Source: Ophioderma brevispina (taxonomy: Eukaryota; Echinodermata; Ophiuroidea; Amphilepidida; Ophiodermatidae). From it: 64,000 bases of DNA. The notes under the pieces were generated by a model. It was not told the origin of the DNA. It worked only from the letters and a program-made list of their open reading frames with translations, and made no database searches. This document shows positions 23,545-36,774 of the stretch, piece by piece. The first letter of the stretch is position 1. Each line of letters starts with the position of its first letter. Where the stretch lies: contig JAMKCH010035375.1 in the NCBI GenBank assembly GCA_023653785.1, forward strand, positions 27,388 to 91,387, read 5' to 3'. The position numbers were made by a program, and so were the translations under genes.

Positions 23545-25165
23545 CTTTTGCGTAGGGGTCGCAGAATATCCACTGGTGGATACCTTACATATAAATATTA
23601 TACCAATCAAAAAGCATTGGTATTATTATAAAAATACTTCCACCATGAGAAGTTCATTTGCACAACAGTATTTCAGACAGAACATTCAACAGAGAGAGAA
23701 AAGTTCAACTTTAGCTATAGTTGTTTAATAACTTGTTTGAAATATCTAGACGGTTTTGCGATGAATTGGTTTGAGTGCATATTTGATTGCCCTTAAGAAG
23801 AAACATAAGATCGTATATAATCTATTTTGAGATTGAGTAAAAAATCTCTTTACCGGGACGTAACATTCTTCTTGGTTAACTTGAATAGGCCGATTTAACT
23901 AGAAAATTGAAAAAAAATATTACATTCAGATTCATGAAGTTCAATCCCAGTCTGTACTTGGGTCCTATTCTATTTTATTTTACCTTTCGTATTCTTTACA
24001 AATTCTTCTTAAAAAGTATTACAGACTCAATATTCAAGAAGAATCATTCTCTTAAATTCACCTAAGATTAATCTTTAACTTTTGTGAAATCGAACCCAGG
24101 ATTTTCTGTTTTTGCAAAATTTATTTTGTAGCGATTATATTCTATTCTGTTTGTCATTTTGCTATGCAAATATTTTATTTTTCAGGGTTACTTCAAACTG
24201 GGCGTGGACATACGGTTACGACGCAAGGCAGGGAAGTAACGAATAAATATCATTATTGTGTGTCCTCCCCTAAAATAAGCTGGTATTAACTTTTAAAAGT
24301 AGTTCTTTTTTCAACTTCTCGAGAGTGTTTCAAAGATATATCAATACACATTAATTTCTGAAGAAAATTATTCCAATTCGTCAAATATTCCTTCAGATAA
24401 GGGTAAGTGCGTTACAAAAAAATAGTAAGACGCTCTAGTATTTATGAAATTTACCAGTAAACTTGATATTCATCCCAGATTAAAGCAAGAGAGCATTTTT
24501 AAAAATATTTCTTCAATACTAGTAATATATAATTTTTTGTACAGTTGGGTTGGTAATTGGTTAGTAAACTCTGCCTGCGAATGGCAAAATTCACACTTCT
24601 CTATTTGTCACAAAGGAACTCGTAATTGGAATAATAAATATTAGTATGGAGGATCCCCGATTCTGATTCAACGGCCGCTGTAAACGTTCCTCCAATATGA
24701 AATAGCACCTTAACATGATTACGATCATCCATTAGTCCCGTCGGTTCACGCGTCAAGTTAGGATCATTTTCGTGAGATGTGGTTATTTCATAATGGACGG
24801 ACAAACATTACACATTCACAGGTATAGGTTTCTAGTGTAGCGGGGGATCGAATGCTGGAGGATAGGTTGCAGAGACCGAAAAAACTCTGCGCTCTCACAC
24901 TTTGAAGAATCTCTGAAGGACACTGATCCTTTTAAATTGTTTTGTTTATATACCTATAATAGGCAAAGAAATTTTTCGATTTTGTGTCGTCTGCAAGGAT
25001 TTGCAGGAATCATCTATCGGTCCTCCATTCTGTCTGACCGTCTGCCTGTGTATATGCTGCCCTATTTTTTTACTACGGTTTCACTGACTGATAGAACTCT
25101 GGGCTGCAGGCTATCGAAAAGGGGGAAACCTCTCCTCCATAGTCATCACAGTTATGTCATTTACC
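23545..25165. other. Unassigned
   Basis: The first 40 bp are a partial minisatellite unit. I see no gene in the rest. Confidence 0.4.
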
Positions 25166-25169
25166 AAAA

Positions 25170-26960
25170 TTACTCAATTGACCTTGCGTATGAGGCAGCA
25201 GCTAAAAATGTTGTAAGCGTTGGAGCCAACTCACTGTTTATTGGTTGGGGGTTTGAGAAATCTGTGTCCACCGGTGGACGAAAGGTAGGGCACTCATTGA
25301 GAATGTCTGATCCGCAGTCTGTGATGGGTAACCACATTGGCAGGCTGGCGATGGCCGCGGCCCCCATTGGTGCATTGTTATGCTATTGAAGCGACCGACT
25401 CTGTGCGTATCGGTTAAGGTGACCTACTCCTTGCGTGGGAGATTGCTCCCAGGTGGTTATTCGTCTTATAGTCTAATAGAGAGTGATTGGTCTTGGGGTA
25501 TCTAGCAAGGCAGTACTCCATGTCTGTAAGATGTTGAATGGGGGAACTGGGGAGAGTTCAGAAGCGTGTCGGTAGAAAGGTCGGCCAATGAGCCGGTCTC
25601 TGTCTACCGAGTTCGTGTGATTCTTTGACAGTACTGTTATGCAGCAGGTGCTTGTTGTCCAGCAGGGCCTTAATCACTAGTCTCTCAGAATAAGTTACTG
25701 CAGGTTGCAAATGCCTGAAAGCACTTCGTAGGAATTAGATGGAGGACAGTAGGACGGAGGCCAGCCAGTGATGTTTCTCAGGTCTCGTTCGTACTGGGTT
25801 CAGCTTCTTTGTGTGAGAGCTGTTGCCCCATGCTGGGGCGGCATATCAGCAGTGCTGAGACCAGAGAGCCAGGCAGTGGTGCGTGGTCGTTGGGCTGGCA
25901 CCACATGAAGATCCAGCCAGCTCGGCACAGGAGGTGTTTCCTCGAAGATACTTGGCGCATACGAACTCGAGGTGCTGCCGATAAGTAAGTTGCCGGTCAA
26001 GCTTCACTCCAAGTAGGTTGGTGTTAGGATTGTATGGCAGAGGCGCATACATCGAGGTTGATTTGAAGCTGGCGATGAGCCTCTTGGTGTTGAGTGGGGG
26101 CAGGCAGTAGAGTAGCGGGGGTGGTCTTGGCTTCGCTCAGCTTCAGTCGCCGGTTCTGAATATGGCTGCAAGTGGGCCATATGTCTGTAGTAAGTGTGCT
26201 TTTACTTCTGTCCAGTTGCTGTCGAGGGGAGGAGGGAAAGATCGTCGCGTGCCATATTGTCTAGATGTTGTTTGAGGGCAAATCGCTGATATACAAGGTA
26301 ATACAGCATAGGAGCCATGTACAGATCATTGTGGAATCGTTCCTCAGACGCCGCAGACGACTACTCTGCCCCTATCATGGTCTGAGAATAAAAGCTACGG
26401 TTTTGCAAGCCTGTGTAAACATGAATTGTACAAGGGTGACGATCCGGCAGGTCCTGAGAAGTTGAGTGTCAGTCCCTGGTGCCACACCGGTGTCGTATGT
26501 GCCGTAGGTCCACCAAGATGACGCCTGCCTAAGTCCGCTTTTCAAGCTTTCCTCAATATATTGTGAGTTTTTTTACAATCTGAGGGACAGTGCTCCGGCA
26601 ACGGCGAAATCCTGAATTGTTAGTCAGGCAGATGGGGTTGACGACAGGGCTCCAGCCGTGCCCAAGGATCAATCCTCTCAAGGTTGAAGGAGCAACAATA
26701 GTGAGGATTGGTCTGAGTTCTTAGGGTTGTCGACAGGGCTTGTTTGGTTTGGGTATGTGCGATGAAGTAGCTCGCCTCCAGATCTTGGTAAGGACTGGTT
26801 AGTAAGGCAAAGATGTGTAGAACTCCTGGAGCCAATCTAGGAAATCGTGGGCCGACTTGCATCAGGAAACTCTGCTGAATGTTAGGGCCATGGACCTTTC
26901 CACTCTTTAGTTTGACTGATAGCAGAGGTAAGCTCATCTAGGAGAAGGATCAATGACCTG
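25170..26960 (-). pseudogene. Decayed Jockey/I-superfamily LINE, RT C-terminal part
   Basis: The minus strand encodes, in broken frames, the typical post-active-site part of this superfamily. LGVKLDRQLTYRQHLE is at about 26010-25960, followed by a LAGSSCGAS block and an ALWSQHC block near 25860. Near 25360 there is the C-terminal cysteine motif CQCGYPSQTAD with HILNECPTF in the next frame (C-x-CG-QT-HI-ECP). Farther up, 26940-26620 carries degraded upstream text. One-base shifts and stops are common, so it is inactive. The 3' end is probably near 25170. Confidence 0.85.
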
Positions 26961-26964
26961 AATC

Positions 26965-27395
26965 CACTCCTCCCATGTACATCTGATTGAATTTCATAAT
27001 GGCGTACATTACCGTCTTACTTATAATCAGTATATTGATGAAGATCTGGGCTGATTAAGATATGCATTGATTTTATAGAATTATTATTATTGATGCCAAA
27101 TGGGCGCTCTGCCAACGTTTGTTCCGATGTTGTACACACCACCAATTATTATTATTTGTAGCTACCATTTACAATCTCAACAGCGTAACTTGCTTGACGG
27201 GAACTACAATCACGATCAAATTTTACAACCATTGCGAATCAAAAGAAATCACATCTGTCCCTTTCTCCTCGACTTCGTCACATTTAATTGATGGCAACTA
27301 CAAGGATAAGACAAAAAAAAAACCTCAGGAAAAGTTGATCGTTTCTGCATCATCATCATTTGATTAAACTAGCGCATTATAAAATCTACACTGAT
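26965..27395. other. Unassigned
   Basis: No signature is recognised. Confidence 0.4.
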
Positions 27396-27399
27396 CAAA

Positions 27400-27690
27400 T
27401 CAATAAAGCTCACCTCTTCCTGCCCCACCTCTTTGATATAATCTGGCCACATCGGATTTCAATGACAGTACTTTACAATGATTGGCACCATTAGTAATAT
27501 CAACACCTTCTCCTACCAATCGTTGTCTCTGATATTGAATTATAAACTTAAGAAATCGCAATGCATCTACTGTCAGTAAGCCAAGACAATCACCTTGTCC
27601 TCCCTCACCATTCTCTAATTGTGGCCAATATACTAAATTGCAAATCACAATTATCCAATGACTCCCCCCGCTTTTCTTCTTCAGTCCCAT
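27400..27690 (-). pseudogene. Possible LINE C-terminal fragment
   Basis: A 96-residue open stretch on the minus strand ends with KSDVARLYQRGGAGRGELY. This resembles the RLY-x-R-x-GGRGL block found after the RT domain in several LINE lineages. The upstream part is not recognisable. It is a short fragment and the support is a single motif. Confidence 0.35.
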
Positions 27691-27699
27691 TTGATTAGT

Positions 27700-29030
27700 G
27701 TCAACAATAAAGTATGAGTACCTATGTCATTAGTCTCATTATTTTGATTATGAGCACAAAAGTAAAACAACTACATTTGAGAAACCATTACGAATCACCA
27801 CTTGTTACTCATATAATAGCTGCGCCACACAGACTAAACAAAAATATCAAAAAAGACACCCGGAATGGTGCCATTATGTCAATGGATGCAGAAATCTCGT
27901 ACACTTATGCATGCCTTCCAGTTCCCTTGAAGACCTAGTATTGATGATCACACGGTTTGCATCCTAGGCTAACATAGAATTATCACTAATCCGCAATCCC
28001 CAAACACCTCCCCAATGCCCTATTGAAGTCCGGCCACTTTTTCTTTAACGGAATGCCTGGAATAGTCTCTTCTTGCTACATCTTGCTCGACCCTTTCCTT
28101 CACTTCATGGATTGGCTCTATCGTCATGATCGTGGTCTCGCCTTTCTGTCCCCTTTTCCATACGCTCTCTGACTGTTCTTGTGTTACGCCTCTCCTCTTC
28201 TTAGACTTCTTTCTGTCCTCCTTCAAATTGTCCTTTCTCGGTCTTGGCCCTCTCCAGCTTCTCAATACACCCACTCTCTGTTGACATACCCTTGCTCTCG
28301 TCCCCAAGTTCAAGTCCCATCCTTTTTTCCAGCTCCTTTTCTTCCCGGTGTCACTGCTCACATTGCACTCGCCTCTTCTTCCTTTCACCAAACACCTATT
28401 CAGGCTTCAAAATTCGTGTGAGTTTGCTATAATCAAATTCACTTGAAATGACAACATTTAATGCACGTTTCCAAGGGAGAAATTGATTCGCATATCTGGA
28501 TGCTACGAGAATCATTGCGAGAAGCTTCGGTGATTCTCGTCTAATTTGCACCCTGCTATTGCAATCCTGACCATTCTCCTTTTCAAAGCCCTTTCTCGCT
28601 CTTCCACACTCTTTTTAATCCCTTCAATGTTTCGGCTGCGCGATTCCTGTCAGACTTCGTTGTCCTTCCAATAAGGACCAATCATCTAAAAGAATGCACA
28701 TAACTTACTTCTCTTGAACCCACACTACCGTGACTACTGATGGGCCTGGACTGGAAATGGCGGTTCTCCACCTGAGGCACTAGTCTGTTAACACCGGGGT
28801 AGTGTATTCTTTCACGGAGTGTGTGGGCCTCCTGGTTTAGGCTTCCTAAAAATTCTCACTCTCCCACTAGATCCTCACTCAGTCTCTTCTCATGCCTTCT
28901 TTCTCTGTCTGTCAGTATTGCTTACTCTTTCTGCCCTCTCTTTACTTCCCGTCCTTCGGCATGTTGGCTCGGATTGCTCATATTGCCTCTGCCTCCTTGA
29001 ACTACTCCGCGGCCGTCTGTTAGTGCTCGA
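27700..29030. other. Unassigned; probably interior of the LTR relic
   Basis: An open stretch at 28020-28391 on the minus strand is rich in Arg, Lys and Glu and has no recognised domain. Given its position below the RT remnant, it may be decayed pol or a spacer. Confidence 0.3.
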
Positions 29031-29705
29031 TTACATCACGGGTAAAAGGTAATCGTACTTTACTGTGACTTCATTTAATTTCCTGTAATCCAAGAAACCA
29101 AAACAACAGGAGTCGACCAGGGGCCCTCCGAAGGTGAATATTATTACTTTTTCTAGCAGTTGCTTTACCTTTATCTCTACTTCCGTTGGTTGTGGAGACG
29201 AACGCCACAACGGCTGTCGGAATGGACGCACGTTTAAGAATTGATTTATCGTACTGTCTGCATGCTTCAAAATATGTATAAAAGTCTTTTCTTGTGCATT
29301 TACCATCATACTTTTGATTGCTTTTCTCCTTACGTACAGCTCTGTACCTATCCCGTAACTCTCTGCATTTCTGATCTTACTCTCTTGGCGTAATGGCAGA
29401 GGTATAAACAGCCTTTGATCTTCGTCCTCACAAGAAAAATGACCTAACGGACCACATTCTTGGCGGAGATTCAGCCCTGCATCGCCGTGGACTGTCTTGT
29501 AAGTGCATAGAGATACCGTTGAAGTTAACTCGTCACTGTGCTGTGGACTACTAGCCAATGAAGAAGATACTGGTTCACTACTTCTCCCACCTTGGTACTT
29601 TGCTGGCCGATTCACCCGTACCTTCTTTTCCCTGATCTCACCTGACACACCTTGTCTCCGTTTTCTGACCACATGGGATCTATCAGTATCCTCGTCATCC
29701 TGCAC
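29031..29705 (-). pseudogene. Ty3/Gypsy-like pol remnant (start of reverse transcriptase)
   Basis: This is a 224-residue minus-strand open stretch. Its last third matches the start of Ty3/Gypsy RT by family knowledge: RPFRQPLWRSSP, then a VEIKVKQLLEKVII linker, then FLDYRKLNEVTVK with a Y-x-LP end. The part between the linker and DYRKLN is shortened, so the usual VLVKKKDG block is missing. The N-terminal two thirds are basic and unrecognised. The copy stops soon after and is not functional. Its orientation agrees with the LTR candidate above it. Confidence 0.72.
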
Positions 29706-30058
29706 CCTTCGCTGCTTTCAATCTCAATCCAAATCCTGTTTACGTAAATCCTCCTCCTATAGACCAGTTAACAGCAATATTTGTAAACATGTTAGGGCCT
29801 GGTATCTTGAAATAGGTCGGTCTGACTGTTACACACTGGGCAATTGTATCTGTTAGTTTAATACAATGGGCCATAACGATTCGCATGAATGGATTCGCAG
29901 GCAACAAAAGAAGGAGTAGGATGTTAACTGGTCTATATCTTCACTTATTCGTTAATCCTCACTTGATCTCTCTCAACCAAAACCCCTTCTTCACTCAATC
30001 TTAACTTTTACTCACGGAAGACTGGTAATAATGCAAATGTCAATCAAAGATTGTGTGA

Positions 30059-31021
30059 TGTTACGGTCACCTTGACCAAGGCCAAACCACCTCAAAACTA
30101 CGGATTCAAACTCCTGAATAACTAAACAATACACTGTGAACTCGATTACAAATTTTAAAACAAAGTATTTATTTTAATTGTGTGTTTAAAATCAATCTCA
30201 TTCAAACATCGATTAGGTATCAATAATCAAAGATTTATCTATAATCAAGTTGTTAATTTATAACTAACCTAACTTACGATTACTGGTGTGTTGTGCCGCG
30301 AAGCGGGCTGCAGCGAGATTACAATTAAGATGCCGAACTTGCAAAGAGTCCTGGCGAATATTCCAGCGCAAAGCTCCAATTTCCAATAGTGGGACGTGTC
30401 CACGGACGACTTGTCCTTACTGAAGAAAACCAGCTCCTAATGACTCCCGAAGCTCGGAGGTCGACTAAATATAAAGTCCAAAAGTGCTGTAGCTTGTTTA
30501 TCCTTGAATAACTCAGAGGCCACGGAATACAAAACCGAACCCGGCTACACAATCGGACGAAACTGCTGGAGCTGAGACTACTATGACAATGTCCACTATA
30601 TGGGAGATTAGTACTAGACTGTGATTACTGTCACTGTCAACTTGGAAACTCCGCTAATAACTTGGAGCAAGATGTTAAGAAACTTCTCTTAATAACTTGG
30701 AGTAAGATGTTGTGATCCTCTGACTCATCTTCTCTCACCAGAGCTATATATATTCTCTCAAACAATACTAGAAGGATCTGGTCCTCTCTATATGAGTCAT
30801 GTGCTAAATATAGTCCATTACATCATAATTCTGGATTCAGCTCCAATGTTCCCATATTAGAATGTCATAGCCATCACCCACACACCGCACTGTGCCTGTA
30901 GATACAGTAGGGCGCCATCTATGGCCAGACACATATCACCTTGAGTTAGACTAGTCTGATCTCCTAGTCTCAGTAAACTCCAGAACATTCTCCGCGGTTC
31001 TCTTGAATTCTAACTGCTACA
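30059..31021 (-). repeat. Candidate long terminal repeat of the Gypsy-like relic
   Basis: Read on the minus strand, the segment starts TGTAGCAGTTAG and ends GACCGTAACA, so it has TG...CA borders. It contains TATATATAG near 30755 and AATAAA at 30173-30168 in the expected order. It lies directly upstream of the RT-bearing stretch on the same strand. No second copy is in the window and no primer-binding site was recognised, so the borders are tentative. Confidence 0.5.
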
Positions 31022-31659
31022 TACACACCAGTTATGCACACAAAACCAGGTATATTTCATATTGTATTACTTAGACTAATTTACAATATTTTATGTGCTA
31101 ATTTATGACTTAATCTTACTCAAAGTAAAATAAATCTTGCTAATTCTTGGGGCTGTAACAGTGATTGGTGTGATTAATGTATCAGGTACCACAATTAGCA
31201 CCGATTATTGTTATTCGGCAAACATCGATCTCATGTATTTAACAAACACACAAAAATTATACAATCTAACAGTGATAGAAGATATCGTGTACTTTCTTTA
31301 TATAAGTGTCATCATGCGTATCCAATTTTGCTTTAAGTTTCACAACTTTACAATTTGTTTTAAAAATCAACGTAAATGTCACAAATTTAATGATATCACA
31401 TCACCAATCACTGACTCATTTATATTATGTTAATGCCATCTTGATGATGTCAATTGGGAGGTGCCAAAAATACAATTACTAGCAATCTTATTTGGCAAGG
31501 ATTTTACCACAAAATACTCAATATTGCTTGATATTGTAGAGAAAACAACAATTGCACTAAAGCAATACATGTGTAGCAAAAGAAGCTCGTCTCATTTTGT
31601 CTGGTCCCAGATATATTATGAAAATTATACATGTCTCTCTCAAATGCTGGGATGGCGAA

Positions 31660-31890
31660 CAGTAATTATTTACGCGGGGGATGGAATATCACTTTTTTGG
31701 CGAATAATTTCACGTTCCCCCTTCGCTTACGTTAAAAAAATTCGCATTACGCCCAGATTTTATGACATTTATCCAATTAGAAGCTCATATTCTCCCCCCT
31801 CGTGAAAATTGTCATGCTCCCCCTCTCGCTTACAATTTCTTGTACACCCCCTCAACTCCATTCCTCCTGGCGTAAATAATGACCCCTCCC
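31660..31890. mobile_element. Small inverted-repeat element
   Basis: GTAATTATTTACGCGGGGG at the left and GCGTAAATAATGACCCC at the right are inverted. The interior has CCCCC-TTCGCTTACG phrases and no coding potential. Confidence 0.5.
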
Positions 31891-32009
31891 TTATTGTGAA
31901 AAATGTAACTTAATACTTTTGTTCACATTTCAATGCTTACTGTATGCTACAAATTTAGAGTTACTTACTGATTCTGATTCTTCAAACTTGATTCAGTATC
32001 ATCTGTTGC

Positions 32010-35000
32010 ATCTACAAAACTATAAGGAATTTGGCATTGTTCGATCACCTTCAAAACGACAAACTTCTAAACAGGCCAGGGCATCTCGATGACAAAGACA
32101 ATTCGCACTATTATAGCATCGGGCAATTCCAATGCAGCCACAGAATAGATCCTGTATATTTATCCAGTGCTGTTGGTCCTTCACAGTACACTGGAACAAC
32201 TCTGCCACCCATGCCCTACTGGGCTCGAGACGTCTCTGCCTTTGCTAGGTATGCTTATGTCCAGGTTCTTGTCTGACAACTTGCGGGCTTTACGTGCTGC
32301 AAGAATGCATCTTCACAAGGGAGGAAGTTTAGCTACTGGCACACTTGAGGTTGCTCCTAATCTAACATGAAGAATTGTGTGTTCTCTTAAATTTACTTTT
32401 AGAATCATAAATTGCAGCTACAAACTGTCTTGAAGCATCAATCGCAGCAGTTTCATCAGCTCTGCTTAATATATGAGCAGCTTCTGCACCTGGTAGTTTT
32501 CTGTAGCATATGAAACACTGTCTTTTTGCCTACACCAAACAATGACGATACCATGTCACGACCTGAAAGAGTGTTGGAGGCAAGTAACACCAACCCATAA
32601 TGTTGGCCCAATGTCATTAGCAATACCATGACTAGGAATTATTCTTCGCTGGACAAGGATTTTAGTAATTCATCCTGCCTCCGTCCAAACTCCCAAAACT
32701 GCCTGCATCTGTGGCATGTAAACCTGTAGAACCATCACATTGGTGCCTACTGTCCGACCAGTTGCATTCTTTTGTCAAACACCATTGCATGGAGAAGCAT
32801 ACGTGTATCTGCCTCAGACTGCGTGGAAAACAAGTCTTCAACTTAAGGCCTGTAGATGCCACACATTTTTGTTTGTGAGACCAGATGTGTAGCCTCCAGC
32901 AAGTTATATCCTCTAGTTTGGGGTTATGAAGATTCCAGGTTCTTTCTGAATAGCTTCTTCAAGATAAGTTGACACCCCCGTTGACATGTTAAGTTGTAAA
33001 TTGCTATGTTTTCCAGTCAGGTTGTGGGCGAGAACATTCAACTTGATACCTGTGACCATTTCCTTGCCCTTGTCTACGGGACCTTTTTCACACCCTTTGG
33101 TGAGGTCTCATCATCATAGCGGTGAAGACAACAATACTTCTTTCATTCTCCGTGACGGAGAGCTGTGTCATTGACATCTTAACCGAATCTTCAAGACTGT
33201 GGAGAATATCAGCTTTGTTTGTCGTATGTATACTGCCCTCCTCTTGAACGGACTTGGTGGAACAACTGTGATAGGGTAGCTCAGAACGGAGGCCAAATTT
33301 ATTTCAGGCCGAAATTTAGCTCGTGTAAGAGTTCGTTGGCACTCTGGAGAAACTTTAAAACGGTAGGTGTTGCTAGTCTTCAGTTTTTGGTCAAGACGAA
33401 ATTTTATGAAGTCATTCATCATCTTCTTCCCTTTGTCTTCAGCATTAAAGAATCCCTGATTCCATGAGAAACTACAAGTCCACTTCCTACATTAACCAGT
33501 AATTGATTGAGGATGTACTTGGACATCAAATGGAGCTGTCATGTTGTTTTCTATATGCAAGAATTTCCTGGGCGTGGGCTTCATCTGGTGCCATCATTGC
33601 TGGCTTTATTTGCCAATGGAAGTCTGCTGTTGTTAACTTTGTGACACTACGAAGATGCTTTGCTGCAGAGTATTGACCAAAAGATGGCGGGTGCATGTCC
33701 ATCAAAGAACAGCAGATCCTTCTCTGGTCAATCCAATGATTCCGCTATCACTCTTTGTATCCTTGATGATGGTCATTTCTACACCCATATCCCTCCACGT
33801 TTTCGTACCCTTGAACTTCCCTGGAGTCTGCTTTACCGAAAACTCCCCATTGGCAAATGCCTCTTGAACTGTGTCTGGTAGTGAAGTTATCATCTCCATT
33901 GCATAGCGTGAAACCCAGCGAGCGTAGTTCTGCCGATCAGACACAAAAAAGTGCGGAAGCATATTTAGAGGCAGAATACATACAGCTCACATGATAACTT
34001 CTCTTTCAGCTCTGAAGTTGGCCAAGAAGATTTGCAAAGCTTTCATGAAGTTAGACCAAAATGCAAAAGGCACCGATTGCTGCTGATCCCATCCAATGAA
34101 TTCTACTAAACCTGGTAGAAGTTTCTCTTCAAGAATTTATGTCAGGGCACCAATGGTCTGTGTTGAGACACTGCCATACTCATTGAATATCTTCTGTACA
34201 TCACACAGGTGGTTTACAACCCCGGTTACCCAATTCTGAAGGTGCGTTTGATCATCCAACCACTTAAGAATTTAGCAATAAAGACTTGAACAAGGGCCTC
34301 ATATACCATTGTAAGACCTCTTGTGGCACAATGGAACTACTTTCCGAAACATGTCCCTCTCAACAGTAGCGGGGTCGTATGTTTCTCAATCCGCCAACAC
34401 TTCTTTCAAGCCAGCGTTTGCTCAAACTCTTCCAATGGAAGTAATGAATGTGGAAAGATTGTGAATCCACCTAGCCGTAGGACAAGATTTGGAAACTCGA
34501 GTTCTCTGCTTAACTTCACTACCTTCACTATCAAACTGTTCAGCAAGATATTTTCCTCTCTTTAGTGTAGTACAAAAGTTCCTATGTCAGATGGAGGTGC
34601 TTCTATTATGGTGGGTAAGTAGCTATGGTAATGGCATTTGGATTCTAATGAGATACAGTTGCATTGAATCCTGACCAAAATGGAACAATCTGAGTGTGGG
34701 CAAAGTGCACACCCTTCTCGATCGGTAAATTTCCACGCGGTACTTGACGGAGCAAAGCCGAAGTAAGATAATATTGGGCAGTATATAGATACATCTCAAA
34801 TCTCTTCAGTTGCTTTGAGGTGATGTTGAGGATAACAATCATTTTCTTCGATTCTGGTCAAGTTCGGGGTTTGTTGAATGCTAAATCAAAAATGAAATAT
34901 CCTTGCACTGAAGAGTTCTGTGATCTGAACGCTGCAACTTAAAGTGTTATTTGACGATCTACCAGGTGATGGTCTTGGAATACTACTCTTGCCATTTAGT

Positions 35001-36770
35001 GTTAAGTATTCTTTCCCTCTACTGTTTCTATAATGATTTCTATATTATCAAATTCCTGAGTAGGGAACCCCTCTGCTGTCTTTGGCAGAAGAAATGGCGG
35101 AACATGCATAATTGTCATCTTCATCTTGTGACATTCTGTTGTTTTTCTGCTGCTGTTTGAAAAACTATGGAGTTCACCGAGGCTAATACAACGGCCATAA
35201 GAATTGAAAGTGTCAACTACGCTCCTACTTCCATACTCATGGTGCAATTGGGCCATTAGCTCAGTATTTTTTTCCACGGCGCCTGCAGTAGATAAGCCAT
35301 TCAGCTAGTGTAATGTATCAAGGTCTCATCTTCTGTGGACTTGTATCGTTGACTTGCTGAATCAAAGGCTTGCTTATGAAAAACTTTCTGAAGTGAGTTA
35401 GAAAAAATGCCAAAGATGCATGAAGATCAATTTCTTGTACATTTGGGTAGTGGACTCCAATTTCTCCCTATCTTGTTTGAGTATATTAACTACAGTATGA
35501 AGTATTTAATTTTCATTTGTCTTGCAAAATTCATCTTCTGCATTTCCACAATTGGCTTGTTTCAATAATTTCAGTCAGCTTACTTAGCAAATTTCCAACT
35601 GATATGACCTTTGACTTGTGACCTTCGATCTCATAAATGAGGGTTTGCATGTAATATCCATAAACCAGGTTTGGTTACAACTTGACCTCATATGACCTTT
35701 GATCTAGGTACCTGACCTTTGACCTAGGTACCTGACCTTTGACCTCAAATATAGAATCCCACGTTGCACCTATGACTCAAGTTTGGTTTAAATCCATTGA
35801 AGTATGTGGATATTACAGGCCTTGCCTTTTTCACAACAATAGACACCAACAACAGACTACATCAACGACAACAACAATGGACAAAGTAATCCCTATGCGT
35901 CTTACTGCCTTAAGGCAGGCAACACAAGAAGGATACAGCTTCATATTTTTCAACCAATGTCTTTTTTACAAAAAAAACCAAACAAGGATCTTGCTGAGCC
36001 CGCAGTTTGGAGATAATCCCATTTGGACGAGGCATTCCTGTAGTCATTACTTATTTCATAGAGAGCAATAACATTGCCATTGTTTAACTCTCCTTGAAGC
36101 ACTCGTATGTGAGTCTTGCTGCTCTATTGTAGATGGACTCAAACATTGTCCTTCATAGCCTTTCATTTGCTAGCCTCGATAAGTTGCATATTTCGTGAAT
36201 GTCCTTTTCAAACGTGCCTTTGGACAACTACCTCATTCCTTGCGAAATAGCACCTTTAAGGAGCTTGTCCCGCACGGATTCTGGTTTCAAGTTTACAGCA
36301 GAAAGCTCAACGCCTTTCTGTTTTTTGTTTTTCCACCAATGGTCATCCTAAGAAAGAGCTGATGGGTCATCTCTTGATAATCATTTAGCTGCTTTTGGTT
36401 CCTTATCACAAGCTGTGCATTCTGAACTACATTTCTGAGCACATTTTTAGTTTCTCTTAACTGGTATACCAGATCTGCAGGAAAGATGAAAACGAATATA
36501 CGATAGTCAAGTTCTGAAGACCCACGAAGGCGCAGCAACTTGTTTGCAACCTCATCCTGTCGACCCTCACAAGATATCCTCTCTTTTCCCCTCATCTACC
36601 TCGCCTTGATGGCATTCGCTGCCTCTCACACTTCAGTTCCAAACAAGAAAGATCATCTCTTTGTGGGGTATCTTAGACCTTGCCAACCCCCTCCTAGGCT
36701 TGGTTACATCTGTATCCTTTCCAGCTTTACTCTTTGCCTCTCCTTGGCTTCCTCATAAGCCCAATCAATA
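32010..36770 (-). pseudogene. Decayed copy of a large multi-copy protein family (HHEYGSR / YARW / GHGW type)
   Basis: The minus strand carries a run of conserved blocks that I recall from large uncharacterised proteins present in many copies in cnidarian and other marine invertebrate genomes. In order, they are YQLRETKNVLRNVVQNAQ (about 36450), HHEYGSRSVVDTFNS then FDNIEIIIETVEGKNT (about 35250-35010) and VPFWSGFNATVSH (about 34680). Next come a LRLGGF block (about 34480), NYARWVSRYAMEM then GIIGLTREGSA (33920-33710), LSGRDMVSSLFGVGKKT (about 32550) and SPVGHGW (about 32215). Several frame changes and stops separate the blocks, so this copy is broken. Function is unknown. High copy number suggests a mobile or once-mobile origin, which is inference. 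Short exons of a live gene are an alternative, but stops inside the conserved blocks argue against it. Confidence 0.72.
35695..35748 (+). repeat. Short tandem of TGACCTTTGACCTAGGTACC
   Basis: The 20-bp phrase occurs about 2.5 times in a row inside a wider TGACCT-rich patch (35600-35900). TGACCTTTGACC is also the DR1 layout of nuclear receptor half-sites. Here it is more likely part of a dispersed repeat inserted into the protein-family relic. Confidence 0.75.
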
Positions 36771-36774
36771 TCAC

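Noticed and set aside
23180..23728. 182-residue open stretch on the plus strand
   Set aside because: It runs from the end of the minisatellite through the palindromic element, with no recognisable domain. It is best explained by repeat composition.
24937..25389. 150-residue open stretch on the plus strand
   Set aside because: It is partly antisense to the C-terminal end of the LINE relic at 25170-26960 and has no family signature of its own.
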